Below are positions 25,320 through 34,764 of a stretch of 64,000 bases of DNA, one piece after another; within the stretch, counting starts at the first letter, position 1, and every line of letters begins with the position of its first letter. The stretch comes from Natrinema amylolyticus_A (lineage in GTDB: Archaea; Halobacteriota; Halobacteria; Halobacteriales; Natrialbaceae): positions 1 through 64,000 of the forward strand of contig NZ_JBHUDI010000007.1 in NCBI RefSeq assembly GCF_042678045.1, given 5' to 3'. The notes beneath the pieces were generated by a model. It had not been told where the DNA came from and ran no database searches. It saw only the letters and a program-made list of their open reading frames with translations. The translations under genes were made by a program, and so were the position numbers.

Positions 25320-25620
25320 ATAGTCAATAAAGTTCTATTGATTGATAAAATTTTGGTCAAGTGTCGGCTTCAACCCCGCCCACGGTGGGGCGGGGAATCC
25401 GCCTCGCTACCTAGTTTGAAGCACGAGATGCTGCTAACGATCTCAGTATCGAAGTGCATGGTTCAATCGGTGTTATCGTTCTCGCGTATCATCGTGACCA
25501 ACTTACGAAATCAAAAGCAGCCGAGCTAATGCGGGCACTACAAACAGAAACAAGCCTATTTATTACGGATGCAGTGGTTGAACAAGGAATTTCGCTGCTT
25601 GAAAACTAATCTTGATTTTA

Positions 25621-25645
25621 TGCGCCGGTAATGGGTGCCGGCACA
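25621..25645 (+). other. Conserved hairpin motif upstream of a start, copy 1
   Basis: TGCGCCGG and CCGGCACA pair (with G-U) over a 9-base loop. The 27-base block from 25621 matches 48321-48347 at 24 positions, and both precede small accessory genes by 56 to 60 bases. It also lies just downstream of the split PIN gene, so a terminator role is possible. Confidence 0.5.
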
Positions 25646-25700
25646 CTGGGTAAGACCAAGCGAACACTGACCAGAGCGTCGGCACAGTGAGGTATCCCAG

Positions 25701-26201
25701 ATGCATATGATCATTTATCCGTTGGTAGAGGCATCGACAGCAGACGAGGCACTGTCAACCGGAAAGACCGTGTTCGACCGACTGGTTGGCGCGGAGCCGC
25801 ATTCCTGCGCAGCGTTCGACTACTACGTCACCTTCGACGAAGAGGAGACCACAGTGGCTGGAAAAGCACGGTGGGGCGACCTACCGACAGCTGCACCCGT
25901 TACGTCCGACGAAGGTGAAGAACTCCTCAAGCGGGCCTGGGAGACTACGACGGAAACGTTCCAACGAAATCTGAATCGGGTGAAGCAAGCACTCGAGGAA
26001 CGCAGCGACGATGAGATCATGCGCGACGAGGGTCTCGCTCGGCATGCCTTCCAGCAGGTCGGTGCTTCCCGTGGCCCGTCGATCTGCTTGTATGATCAAC
26101 ACGCGACAGGCATCCGCCGTCGCGGACATCTCGATCGCCTCCTCGAGGAGACTGACGAGCGCGAGACGTGCTGGATCGTGCCGGCAGACGTCCATTTCTG
26201 A
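25701..26201 (+). CDS. Hypothetical haloarchaeal protein
   Basis: The 166-residue protein reads MHMIIYPLVEASTADEALST and has a conserved-looking alpha/beta layout (HSCAAFDYYVTFDEEETTVA, then a helical middle). It ends 6 bases before the next gene start, so the two probably form an operon. Similar pairs occur on other haloarchaeal plasmids, as I recall. Function unknown. Confidence 0.6.
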   Translation: MHMIIYPLVEASTADEALSTGKTVFDRLVGAEPHSCAAFDYYVTFDEEETTVAGKARWGDLPTAAPVTSDEGEELLKRAWETTTETFQRNLNRVKQALEERSDDEIMRDEGLARHAFQQVGASRGPSICLYDQHATGIRRRGHLDRLLEETDERETCWIVPADVHF

Positions 26202-26207
26202 GTGATC

Positions 26208-26573
26208 ATGCCCCGAATTACCAACTGGACACGAGAGAGTCGAACGCCCACGCTGGCATATCGAAACACGGAGACTGGAGCGCGAGCCGTCCTGCATCGT
26301 GCCCCGGATTCCTACGCGTACAAGTGGCGGGCAGCGATCCTTGTCGACGGCTATCCAGTGTGGTCGCAAGGCTTCGAGTCGAAGGAGGCGACCAGCGTTC
26401 GGGATGCACTCCGGGACCGACCAGCCCCCGAACTCGCTTGTCCTGAGTGTCCAAACGACGACGTCATCGTCGGCCAGAAATCTGCGGATGGTGCGAAGGC
26501 CAAACGATGGTTTGACTGTCCCAACTGTGGCTATGAAGCCCCCTCAAAAATCGTCTATGGCGCAGAACGCTAA
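26208..26573 (+). CDS. DUF7568-like zinc-ribbon protein
   Basis: From ATG 26208 the product has about 121 residues: PRITNWTRESRTPTLAYRN, then a beta-rich core and a C-terminal zinc ribbon (CPECPNDD ... CPNCGYEAPSK). It matches the style of a conserved haloarchaeal family (DUF7568). It sits in an operon with the gene at 25701. Function unknown. Confidence 0.65.
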   Translation: MPRITNWTRESRTPTLAYRNTETGARAVLHRAPDSYAYKWRAAILVDGYPVWSQGFESKEATSVRDALRDRPAPELACPECPNDDVIVGQKSADGAKAKRWFDCPNCGYEAPSKIVYGAER

Positions 26574-26642
26574 CAGCTGGTGAGAGCGAGAGCGCAAGCT
26601 AATCGCTCAGAGCAACCATGTGTCTCAAGGAGTGGGCGCAGT

Positions 26643-26933
26643 TCAACTAGTCGTCGTCACCTCGTCTTCGATCAGCTGTTCGAAATCTCCTACCCTCCGG
26701 TGCTCGTCTCTGTGAGCGAGTGCTGCTTGCCCCTTTGGTGTGATTTCATACAGTCCAGATCGTTCTTTGGGTCCAATTTTGCGTACGAGACCGTAATCTG
26801 CAAGCACCGGTAGCCGAGTATTGATGTTCTGCCGGCTCTTCCCCGTGTGCGCTGCAAGGTTCGTCGCAACGTTCCGTCCCGTCTCATTCAGTGCCTCGAG
26901 GATTAGGAAGTCTGTTGGACGTCGGAGTCTCAT
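26643..26933 (-). CDS. Phage PhiH1 repressor-like winged-helix regulator
   Basis: The 96-residue protein has RPTDFLILEALNETGRNVAT, HTGKSRQNINTRLPVLADYG, LVRKIGPKERSGLYEITPKG, a wHTH pattern of halophage PhiH1 repressor-type regulators common in haloarchaea. ATG at 26933 (MRLRRPTD) is preferred over 26939. It is divergent from the permease gene at 27333 with about 400 bp of AT-rich DNA between, and might control it. Confidence 0.75.
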   Translation of the reverse strand: MRLRRPTDFLILEALNETGRNVATNLAAHTGKSRQNINTRLPVLADYGLVRKIGPKERSGLYEITPKGQAALAHRDEHRRVGDFEQLIEDEVTTTS

Positions 26934-27332
26934 AATCACCAGTCCCCACCCATTGTTATCAATTACTATAATAACACTATATTAATTATATGGCTTACCG
27001 ATAGTTTCGGAATAGTTGTTTTTATATTACAAATCCTTACGAAGTTTACTGTTAACCGATAAATTTTCTAGTAGTGATAATTATCAGAACATTCTACTCT
27101 ATCTATGTCATCTTCTATAGGACAGTACAGCAAAATATAGGGCACTATTTTGCGGATACCCAAATGAAAACACCGGGTTTATGCTGATACCGCCATATCT
27201 CTCATATGGAACTAGGAATGGGTCATTCCGTAGTGGCCCATACAACGCAGACGCGTCTGAGAAGCTACCGATGTTGACACCGTCTGTGTAATTTCGATGT
27301 TGGCTGGAGCAGTGGCCGATGGCCGATAATTG

Positions 27333-29549
27333 ATGAGTGAAACTATGCCAAAAGAACTCGAACGCGACCTTGGACTGTTCGCGGTAGTCGCTATTAGTAT
27401 CGGCGCGATGATTGGAAGTGGGATCTTCATACTTCCTGGCCTGGCTCTAAAAACGGCGGGTCCGGCTGTTATTCTCGCGTACCTGCTTGCGGGGGTGCTC
27501 GTTTTGCCGGCTGCGCTAAGCAAGGCGGAGATGGCGACAGCGATGCCGGAGGCAGGTGGAACGTACATTTATATCGAACGCGGCATGGGTCCGTTGCTCG
27601 GAACGATCGCCGGTGTCGGAACATGGTTTTCGCTGTCGTTCAAAGGCGCGTTGGCGCTGGTCGGAGGCGTCCCCTATCTGCTCTACCTATTTGACCTGCC
27701 GGTGAAACCGGTTGCACTCGCGCTGGCAGCCGTTCTCGTTCTCGTCAATCTCGTCGGTGCAAAACAGACTGGACGTCTGCAAATTGCCATCGTCACGGTA
27801 ATGCTCGCGGCGATGGTCTGGTTTGTCGTCGGTGGGCTCCCATCGACGACCGGCACCTATTATACCGGTTTCTTCAGTAAGGGATCTGATGGGCTCCTCG
27901 CTGCTACTGGCCTCGTGTTCGTCTCCTACGCGGGTGTGACCAAGATCGCGAGCGTGGCTGAGGAGGTGGAAAACCCGGATCGAAACATTCCACTCGGGAT
28001 CCTCGGGTCGCTTTCGTTCACGACGCTCCTCTACGTCCTCATTGTTGTGGTGATGGTAGGTGTGACCCCGCCCGATCTGTTAAGTGACTCTGCAGTGCCG
28101 ATGATTCACGCGGCCGAAGCGACACTTGCCTGGCCAGGTGTAATTGCCGTCATCGGCGCTGCAGTCCTCGCATTGATCAGTACAGCCAATGCAGGTATCC
28201 TGTCGTCGTCTCGGTATCCGTTTGCGATGGCTCGAGACCAGCTTGCACCGCCGTCTCTGACAGAGATTCACGAAAAGTGGGGGACGCCTGCACGGGCAAT
28301 TACGCTCACCGGTGCTGTGATGTTACTGCTCATCGCATTCGTTCCGATCCTCCAGATCGCGAAACTGGCGAGTGCGTTCCAGATTATCGTCTTTGCACTG
28401 GTCAATGGCGCAGTTATCGCCTTCCGTGAGGGAAACGTTGGGGACTACGACCCCAGTTTCGAGTCACCGCTCTATCCATGGACGCAGATTGTCGGGATCG
28501 CTGGCGGGTTCCTTCTCATTGGGTACATGGGAACGATCCCGCTTGTCGGCGCTGTCGTTATCACAGCAGGGTCGATACTGTGGTATGCGTACTACGCGCG
28601 AGACCGGGTCCAGCGCGAGGGTGCTGCCACAGACGTTGTACGGCGAACCGTCGGTCGCAAAGCTGTCGAGCGGACGAAATCAACCTTCGAGGTGGATGGG
28701 TACGAGGTACTCGTCGCTCTCACTGAGGGAACGAGTGAGCGACAGGAACAGACGTTCCTGCGGATCGCTGCTGATATCGCCCGCGAGAACGACGGAAGCG
28801 TCACCGTCGTTCAGTTCGACGAGGTTCCCGACCAAGTACCGCTCCGACAAGCGTCGGAGACACAGTCGCCGGCGGACATCGAGTTCGAGGAGCAGACAGA
28901 GCCACTGACCGACGAGTTCGATGTCCCGATCCAGTACGGCGAAATCGTCAGTCACGACACGAAGCGAGCGATCGCTAACTTTGCCGAACACGAAAGTGCG
29001 GACTTCCTCTTGCTCGAGCGAAGTGATGACCCACTGTACGCGCCGATATTCGGGACAACTGTCGAGTGGATCACGCGCAAGGCACCATGTGACGTATTAC
29101 TGATCGAGGACCGTGACCTCGATCGAATTGACACCGTCACAGTCATTACCGACCGCGGGCCGTTCGATCCGCAAAAAATCACCGTTGCAAACGCGTTAGC
29201 GAGAGAGGCTGGGGGTGAAATAGACTTACTGTATCCGCTCGATAGTGCTGCAACCGAGACTCAGCATGAAACAATAAATGAGTACCTTGCGGAACTAGAG
29301 TCGCTGTGTTCGGTCCCCGTGAATCGCTCGATTATCGAGACCAACGAACCCGAACAGGACTTTGTATCAATAACTGATACTGCTGATATCCTTGTCATTG
29401 GTACAGATGGAGGACGAATACGAGGGAATCTATTCGGACGACCAGCAGAGAGAATTATTGATAACATCGATTGTACGGCAATTCAAATTGAGTCGAAGCG
29501 GGGTAATCCTGGCCTGCTCCGTCGAGCAGTCGAACGAATCGTATTCTAA
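27333..29549 (+). CDS. APC-family amino-acid permease with C-terminal Usp domains
   Basis: The roughly 738-residue protein has a 12-helix APC transporter in the first 430 residues, with IGSGIFILPG in helix 1 and SVAEEVENPDRNIP in the middle, followed by a cytosolic part with two universal-stress-like domains (YEVLVALTEGTSE ... DFLLLERSDDP; DTVTVITDRGPFD ... ADILVIGTDGGRIRG). Such fusions are haloarchaeal and probably gate amino-acid uptake by nucleotide binding. It is the first gene of the transport block; a paralogue lies at 37805. The palindrome CCCTACCGTGGTAGGG follows the stop. Confidence 0.85.
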   Translation: MSETMPKELERDLGLFAVVAISIGAMIGSGIFILPGLALKTAGPAVILAYLLAGVLVLPAALSKAEMATAMPEAGGTYIYIERGMGPLLGTIAGVGTWFSLSFKGALALVGGVPYLLYLFDLPVKPVALALAAVLVLVNLVGAKQTGRLQIAIVTVMLAAMVWFVVGGLPSTTGTYYTGFFSKGSDGLLAATGLVFVSYAGVTKIASVAEEVENPDRNIPLGILGSLSFTTLLYVLIVVVMVGVTPPDLLSDSAVPMIHAAEATLAWPGVIAVIGAAVLALISTANAGILSSSRYPFAMARDQLAPPSLTEIHEKWGTPARAITLTGAVMLLLIAFVPILQIAKLASAFQIIVFALVNGAVIAFREGNVGDYDPSFESPLYPWTQIVGIAGGFLLIGYMGTIPLVGAVVITAGSILWYAYYARDRVQREGAATDVVRRTVGRKAVERTKSTFEVDGYEVLVALTEGTSERQEQTFLRIAADIARENDGSVTVVQFDEVPDQVPLRQASETQSPADIEFEEQTEPLTDEFDVPIQYGEIVSHDTKRAIANFAEHESADFLLLERSDDPLYAPIFGTTVEWITRKAPCDVLLIEDRDLDRIDTVTVITDRGPFDPQKITVANALAREAGGEIDLLYPLDSAATETQHETINEYLAELESLCSVPVNRSIIETNEPEQDFVSITDTADILVIGTDGGRIRGNLFGRPAERIIDNIDCTAIQIESKRGNPGLLRRAVERIVF

Positions 29550-29573
29550 ACGAAAAGCAGCACGAGTTCCCTG

Positions 29574-29589
29574 CCCTACCGTGGTAGGG
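29574..29589 (+). terminator. Palindrome after the permease gene
   Basis: CCCTACC and GGTAGGG form a compact inverted repeat 25 bp downstream of the stop. No poly-T tract follows. The surrounding text (TTCCCTGCCCTACCGTGGTA) also resembles ends of TnpB-only elements in haloarchaea, so it might be a relic rather than a terminator. Confidence 0.35.
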
Positions 29590-29763
29590 GAGAAACGCAA
29601 GAGAATTCCTCGGCTTCATCCTTCTAAGCCAGTGGTATCGGCTGATTAGATCGATGTTCAACAGAACAGTATAAGACGAGGAGCATATGAACTTCCGCTA
29701 ACAGTGACTTAACACCCAGTGAGAGAACAGGACTTTAGACAGGTATGGCAATTTGAATGATAT

Positions 29764-31302
29764 TCAGCGTGTCCAGAAGTTACCAGTGAACAACACGAGC
29801 ACGGGAATGATCTCGAGGCGACCGATCCACATGAGAAAGACCATCAGGAGCTTCGAGCTATCAGGGAACTCGAGGTAGCTCCCGAACGGGCCGAGCGAGC
29901 CGAACCCAGGACCGATGTTGCCAATCGTCGCGAGGCTGGCGCTGAACGCCTCGAGCGGCGTCAGCGTGTAGCCGATGCGGCTGGCATCGAGCGCGATGAA
30001 CAGCGTCGCGACGGCGAAGATGATGAGATACATGAAGGTGAAGCCGAGGACGCCGCGGATCGCGTCCTCGTCGACGACGTTACCGCCGAGCCGGACCGGC
30101 CGAACGACTTCGGGGTGAGAGGCCGTGAGCAGTTCCCGTCGGAGGACTTTGAAAATGATCACCCATCGAACCACCTTGACACCACCACCGGTCGAGCCAG
30201 CCGAACCGCCGACGAGCATGGCAAAGAGGAGGACGATCTTTCCCGTCGAAGACCACTCGACGAAGTCGCTGGTCGCGTAACCGGTCGAGGTCAGCAACGA
30301 CGCGATCTGGAAGGTGCTCTGTCGCAGCGAGTTCTCGAGGATGCCCTCGGTTACGCCGCCAAGGCCCGCAAGCGCCGGTGCGGTGCCAGAGTAGAGCATC
30401 CCGGCGAGGAGGACGGTCAGCCCGGCGATCGCGGCGATGTAGGCGCGAAACTCGGTGTTTCGAACAAAGCGATTACCTTCACCGCTGAAGACGTGCCAGA
30501 ACAGGGCGAAGTTCGTCCCGGCGATGATCATGAAGGGGATTGCCGTCCACTGGACGATCGCAGAAAAGGCCGCGACGCTGTCGGCCTCTGGGGAGAACCC
30601 GCCCGTCGGGAGCGTTGTGAACCCGTGGGCGATGGCGTTGTACAGCCCCATGTTAGGAGCCATTCCCACGAGATGAAAGCCATAGAGCAACGCGATGTAG
30701 ATAGCAGTAAAAGCGAAGTAGACGAGCCAGAGGATCTGTGCCGTCTCGGCGATCCGCGGGGTCAGTTTCTGTAGCTCCGGACCCGGCGCCTCCGACTCGA
30801 TGAGTTGGGCACCGCTGACGGCGACCTCCGGGAGGATCGCGACCATCAACACGATGATCCCCATCCCACCGAGCCACTGGGTGAGCTGGCGCCACATCAT
30901 CACGGCGTGGGAGTGGCGTTCCAGCGAGATCTCCCCGAGTACGGTCGCTCCGGTCGTCGTAAAGCCGGACATCGACTCGAACAGCGCGTTGACGGGATCG
31001 GCGAGCGTCGATTCGGTTCCCCAGCCCGCGAGCACGTACGGGACCGCGCCCACGGCGGCGACGGCGAGCCACGAGATCGCGACGAACAGCATCGCTTCAC
31101 GGATCTGCAGGTCCGGCTCGAGGTCGAGTTGCTCGAGGCCGTGGCCGACGGCGATCGTCAGTGCGATCGTCGCGACGAACGGAAACACCGAGTCGCCGTA
31201 AATGAACGCCACGACGATCGGGATCACTAACGGAACGGAGAGATACTTGAGGACGGTCCCGACGAGTGCGAAGCTGGCGCGCCACTCAGTTCGGAGTCGC
31301 AT
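29764..31302 (-). CDS. trkH: TrkH potassium uptake channel subunit, copy 1
   Basis: The 512-residue protein has the four pore repeats of TrkH/KtrB channels, seen as ESMSGFTTTGATVL, TTLPTGGFSP, LTSTGYATSDF and SATIGNIGPGFG-like segments, with multiple membrane helices. It moves potassium (or Na+) across the membrane when gated by a TrkA ring. ATG at 31302 fits the MRLRTEWRASFA start. A TrkA gene lies divergently at 31901 and a small membrane protein gene at 31538. Confidence 0.92.
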   Translation of the reverse strand: MRLRTEWRASFALVGTVLKYLSVPLVIPIVVAFIYGDSVFPFVATIALTIAVGHGLEQLDLEPDLQIREAMLFVAISWLAVAAVGAVPYVLAGWGTESTLADPVNALFESMSGFTTTGATVLGEISLERHSHAVMMWRQLTQWLGGMGIIVLMVAILPEVAVSGAQLIESEAPGPELQKLTPRIAETAQILWLVYFAFTAIYIALLYGFHLVGMAPNMGLYNAIAHGFTTLPTGGFSPEADSVAAFSAIVQWTAIPFMIIAGTNFALFWHVFSGEGNRFVRNTEFRAYIAAIAGLTVLLAGMLYSGTAPALAGLGGVTEGILENSLRQSTFQIASLLTSTGYATSDFVEWSSTGKIVLLFAMLVGGSAGSTGGGVKVVRWVIIFKVLRRELLTASHPEVVRPVRLGGNVVDEDAIRGVLGFTFMYLIIFAVATLFIALDASRIGYTLTPLEAFSASLATIGNIGPGFGSLGPFGSYLEFPDSSKLLMVFLMWIGRLEIIPVLVLFTGNFWTR

Positions 31303-31537
31303 AGAACACCCCACTCACGGAGTCACGTCTGGACACGGTTGTAACGGCATTTCGCTAAGGCCGTAATTAATCCATCGTGACCGACACGCTGTCCGGCGTC
31401 CTCGATCCGGCCGCCGCTCGCTCCGTGCGGCGGGATGGTATCCGACAGTATCACCACCGCGAGCGCCGATTCTGAGGTCGTAGCACCGATGCGAGACGGG
31501 TACAGGTACTTTATACGAGCCGTGCGTAGTGTGACCT

Positions 31538-31783
31538 ATGAACGTACAATTACCAAGTGTTCGCCACCCACACTCGTTTTACGACGTGTTCGGCGTCGTT
31601 GCTACAGCAGTGGCGATCATGGCACTCGTCCTCACGGTTCGACATGGATCGGTCGTCCGGATCGAGATGGTCGCATTCATGGCGATCGTCTTTCTGTGGG
31701 CCGGGTGGGCGATCGAGCGAATCCTGGCCGAATCGGAGGAACAGTCGAAGCGACGACGACAGCGACCTCCCTGGGATCAGTAA
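31538..31783 (+). CDS. Small two-helix membrane protein in the Trk block
   Basis: The 81-residue product has helices FGVVATAVAIMALVLTV and VAFMAIVFLWAGWAIERI, then a basic tail (KRRRQRPPWD). It lies between divergent trkH and trkA and might be an accessory Trk subunit; two other tiny membrane proteins occur in this block. Function inferred from location only. Confidence 0.55.
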   Translation: MNVQLPSVRHPHSFYDVFGVVATAVAIMALVLTVRHGSVVRIEMVAFMAIVFLWAGWAIERILAESEEQSKRRRQRPPWDQ

Positions 31784-31900
31784 CGGTGGTGACGGCCGTC
31801 TGACGGGCGAATCCAGCCGACTGTCGCTCAAGGCCGGGAGATGGAGGCAAGCAGTGCCGAAGCGGTATGTTTTCATCGGAGACCGAAGAAACCCGACGTA

Positions 31901-32587
31901 ATGTATATCATCGTCGTCGGTGCGGGCGATATCGGGATCCCGCTGATCGATATCGCGACCCAATCGGGAAATGAGGTTGTCGTCATCGAGAAAGATTCCG
32001 AACGCGCAGATCGAGCCGCCGGTGAGTACGACTGTCTGATCCTCAACGACGACGCCACAGCCCATGAAGCGCTCATCGACGCTGGAATCGGGAAAGCCGA
32101 TGCCCTGATCAGTACAACTGATCGGGACGCGACCAACATCATGGTCTGTCTGCTCGCGCAGGAACACGAGGTACCGTCGATCGTGTCGGTCGTCCACGAT
32201 CCAGAACACATGAACGTGTTTCGCCAGATCGGCGTCAACACCATGGAGAACCCCCAGGAACTCATCGCCGAGTACCTGTATCGGTCGGTCGCTCGCCCGG
32301 CGATCGTCGACTATATGCGAATCGGCGAAGAGGCAGAAGTGTTCGAGATCCGAGTCACCGAAAACGCGCCGATCGTCGGCAAAACGATCCTCGAGGCCGC
32401 GAATAAAGAAATTATTCCCGACGATGTGCTGATCGTTGCCATTGAACGCGAAGGACAGGACCCGCCAATTACTCCAAAGGGAAGCACAACCATCCAGACC
32501 GGCGATCTGTTGACCGTCTACTCAGGATTTGGTGCCGAACCCGAACTGACAAACGTGTTCGGCCACTACGAGGACCGGGTGAAATGA
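31901..32587 (+). CDS. trkA: TrkA potassium channel regulatory protein, copy 1
   Basis: The 228-residue protein has an RCK_N Rossmann domain (MYIIVVGAGDIGIPLIDIA, NAD/ATP-type GxGxxG motif) followed by an RCK_C (TrkA_C) domain (AEVFEIRVTENAPIVGKTI ... TTIQTGDLLTVYSG). It forms the gating ring of TrkH. ATG 31901 begins at the conserved fold; an in-frame upstream extension is not needed. It is about 87 percent similar in wording to the copy at 34765. Confidence 0.9.
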   Translation: MYIIVVGAGDIGIPLIDIATQSGNEVVVIEKDSERADRAAGEYDCLILNDDATAHEALIDAGIGKADALISTTDRDATNIMVCLLAQEHEVPSIVSVVHDPEHMNVFRQIGVNTMENPQELIAEYLYRSVARPAIVDYMRIGEEAEVFEIRVTENAPIVGKTILEAANKEIIPDDVLIVAIEREGQDPPITPKGSTTIQTGDLLTVYSGFGAEPELTNVFGHYEDRVK

Positions 32588-32705
32588 CGCCTGAGCCGGG
32601 CGGCCATGGACTCGCGGCTTTCGACAGCACTCCTTACGGAGGGCTCGAATTCAGGTGAGTTGCGATTTCGACGTGTATATTAACCGCAACCGGGGGAAGA
32701 AAGTG

Positions 32706-32819
32706 ATGAATAAACAAGGCGACGGAAATAGTCGGCTGAGACTTGCGGCTGATGTTTCGGCGCTGACTGGACTCTTGTTCGTCTCGCTGCTCGTCTCCTT
32801 GGTCCAGAGCGCGTACTAG
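32706..32819 (+). CDS. Tiny single-helix membrane protein
   Basis: A 37-residue frame encodes MNKQGDGNSRLRLAADVSAL followed by a membrane helix TGLLFVSLLVSLVQSAY. Its position between two Trk gene sets suggests an accessory role, but coding is supported only by the hydrophobic pattern and a clean start and stop. Confidence 0.4.
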   Translation: MNKQGDGNSRLRLAADVSALTGLLFVSLLVSLVQSAY

Positions 32820-32859
32820 GCGATGCCAGAAGTGTTTATTTCGATATTGTTATCAATCG

Positions 32860-33090
32860 TCATTGGTTCTTTTCTGACTGTGCGTTTCCATCACGCACAC
32901 TACGATAAATTATGTATGAAATGAAAAATAATATATAAGTTATTGCAACACCAGATGTGAAAATCGACCGTCCCACGACAGCGATGAAAAGAATGATTAG
33001 TGGACCGAGAAGCAGCAGTACATCGAAGACCCGATCCTCAGCACCTGCCTCAAGGAGTTCTCCAACGACCGGGAGGTCGCGAAGATTCAT
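32860..33090 (-). CDS. Small membrane protein coupled to trkH copy 2
   Basis: The 76-residue protein begins MNLRDLPVVGELLEAGAEDR and has two helices (VFDVLLLLGPLIILFIAVV, GVAITYILFFISYIIY). Its start overlaps the stop of the second trkH by 4 bases, so the two are translated together. It may be a Trk accessory subunit; no such family is known to me. Confidence 0.6.
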   Translation of the reverse strand: MNLRDLPVVGELLEAGAEDRVFDVLLLLGPLIILFIAVVGRSIFTSGVAITYILFFISYIIYRSVRDGNAQSEKNQ

Positions 33091-34637
33091 TGGTATATCC
33101 CACCCCGGCGGAAGAGTGCCCGAAGCGTCACCAGTACGGGGATGATCTCAAGGCGACCAATCCACATATTGAACAGGAACATGAGTTTCCCGAGCGTCGG
33201 CAGCGACTCTGGGCCGGTAATGCCCGCAGAGAGGCCGACGTTGCCCTGTGCGCTTGCGACCTCGAAGATGACGTTTTCGAGGGTGTACTCCCCTTGTGGA
33301 AGTATTAGGAGAAGCACAAACATCCCAATGCCAAGGAAGACAAACCAGAGAAAGCCGATGATGGCTGCTTCCTCGAACTCCTGGCGGACTTCCTGTTCGT
33401 TGAGACGGCGACCGTTGATTTTCAACCGGCGAACTGCTGTCTTGGGATAAAAGACATCCGCGATACGGAATCGGGTTCCTTTTAACAGCGTGAGCGCCCG
33501 GATGAGCTTGATTCCGCCGACTGTCGACCCGGCTGCACCGCCGACGATCATCCCGAAGACCACCGTGAGCTGGGCCTGTGCTGGCCACCGGCCAAGCGCC
33601 ACATTCGTCGAGTCGACTGCAGTCTGGAAGCCAGCGCAGGTTGCCGCCGAGACGAACTGGAAGGAACTGTAGCGAAATGCCGTAAACAGGGTGTCATACG
33701 TTTCGGTGACGTAGACGAGCGCGGTAAGAGCGAGCGTGCCAGCGCTCATGTAGATGAATACCCATCGAGTCTGGAGATCCGTATAGAGATTTCGGAGGTC
33801 GCCTTGCAGGATGAGATAGTGCACTGGAAACGCGATACTGCCGAGCAGCATGATCGGCAGGAGCGCGAAGTCGATAGCGACGCTGTCGTAGGTGGCGATC
33901 GAGTTGTCCGTGATCGAGAATCCACCAGTTGATAAGCCTGTCATAGCGTGGTTGATTGCACCCCAGAGCGGCATCCCGACGACCCACAGCAGCAGAATCG
34001 AGACGAACGTAAAGAGGAGGAAGATCCACCAGATCGTCTGCACCGTGGAGACGATACTCGGATGAATCCGTTCGGATCGCGCTTCGCTCTCATAGAGTGT
34101 CAGTGACCCACTGCCAGGGCGGGCGAGGATCGCCGTTGTCAGGACGATCACGCCGACGCCACCGACCCACTCGATGAACGACCGCCACCACTGCAGCGTC
34201 CGCGGTAAGACCTCCTCGTTGTCGGTCATTGTCAGGCCAGTCCCGGTAAAGCCGCTCATACTCTCGAAGACGGCGTTGAGCGGATTGGTAAACGCCGCGA
34301 GTGTCTCCGTCTGTGCCGGCGTCTCAAGGACTGGGAGCCCAAGCTCAACGGTCCACGCAATGAGGAGGAAAGGGACCGATCCGAAGAGCGCGACACAGAA
34401 CCAGCCCGTCGCGGCGATAATCATCCCGTGTAACTTCCCAGGCTGGGTCGCCTCCCGAAACGTCGATGTCAGGAGGTAGCCGATCCCAAGCGGGAGTAAC
34501 CCGGAGACGATGAGGGCCGGCATCGCCCAGTACTCTCCCCAGACAAGCGGGATGAGCAGCGAGACGAACAGTAACCCGGCCAGCGCTTGAAACATGCGCC
34601 CCAAGTCTCGGCTGATTGTTTCCATCGCATCGTTCAT
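33087..34637 (-). CDS. trkH: TrkH potassium uptake channel subunit, copy 2
   Basis: The protein, about 516 residues, has the same pore motifs as copy 1 (ESMSGFTGTGLTMTD, TGLSTGGFSITDN, SAATCAGFQTAVD, SAQGNVGLSAGI) and the GGAAGSTVGGIKLIR loop. A small membrane protein follows with overlap and a second TrkA lies 122 bp upstream, same strand, making a complete Trk set. Start 34637 (MNDAMETIS) is likely; 34625 is possible. Confidence 0.92.
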   Translation of the reverse strand: MNDAMETISRDLGRMFQALAGLLFVSLLIPLVWGEYWAMPALIVSGLLPLGIGYLLTSTFREATQPGKLHGMIIAATGWFCVALFGSVPFLLIAWTVELGLPVLETPAQTETLAAFTNPLNAVFESMSGFTGTGLTMTDNEEVLPRTLQWWRSFIEWVGGVGVIVLTTAILARPGSGSLTLYESEARSERIHPSIVSTVQTIWWIFLLFTFVSILLLWVVGMPLWGAINHAMTGLSTGGFSITDNSIATYDSVAIDFALLPIMLLGSIAFPVHYLILQGDLRNLYTDLQTRWVFIYMSAGTLALTALVYVTETYDTLFTAFRYSSFQFVSAATCAGFQTAVDSTNVALGRWPAQAQLTVVFGMIVGGAAGSTVGGIKLIRALTLLKGTRFRIADVFYPKTAVRRLKINGRRLNEQEVRQEFEEAAIIGFLWFVFLGIGMFVLLLILPQGEYTLENVIFEVASAQGNVGLSAGITGPESLPTLGKLMFLFNMWIGRLEIIPVLVTLRALFRRGGIYQ

Positions 34638-34764
34638 ACACATCTCACCTTCATCGTCGAATTTTTATTTGCATCGATGTACTGAGTATCCATTTTAATT
34701 TGTATTTTCTTAGATTATTGATTTGAAAAGTACATATCACCACTTCGGCTCCTCATTTCGGTCG

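Larger units (their letters stand above)
24048..25417 (-). mobile_element. IS200/IS605-type element carrying TnpB only (IS1341 group)
   Basis: Both ends are fixed to within one base by the split PIN gene. The element carries only tnpB on the minus strand, no tnpA. The end upstream of tnpB has a hairpin with the arms CCCCGCCC and GGGCGGGG (25375-25395), as expected for subterminal IS605-type structures; the other end has CCCCGCGC/GCGTGGGG. No target duplication is present, which agrees with this group. Confidence 0.85.
23772..25609 (+). pseudogene. DUF3368-type PIN toxin gene split by a TnpB element
   Basis: The first part (23772-24047, 92 codons) runs VIVAVADTGPLIHLDEIG to AVLLTDDR, with PIN Asp residues in VADTGPL and LTDDR. 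The last part (25418-25609) continues in frame EARDAANDLSIEVHGSIGV and ends LLEN. Joined, they give 155 residues, the normal length of this PIN family. The 1370-bp insertion falls exactly between codons and leaves no target duplication. The ribonuclease is presumably inactive. Confidence 0.85.

Noticed and set aside
24165..25529. 454-codon open frame on the plus strand opposite tnpB
   Set aside because: It is the antisense shadow of an intact TnpB gene; its product is Val/Leu/Phe-rich without any domain, and the minus frame has all catalytic motifs.
29560..29640. Possible end of another TnpB-only element after the permease gene
   Set aside because: Only a palindrome and loose sequence similarity are seen, without a tnpB remnant or second end, so it was listed only as a possible terminator.
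30115..30774. 219-codon open frame opposite trkH copy 1
   Set aside because: Arg/Glu/Gly-rich composition typical of the reverse complement of a GC-rich membrane protein gene; trkH motifs are complete on the other strand.
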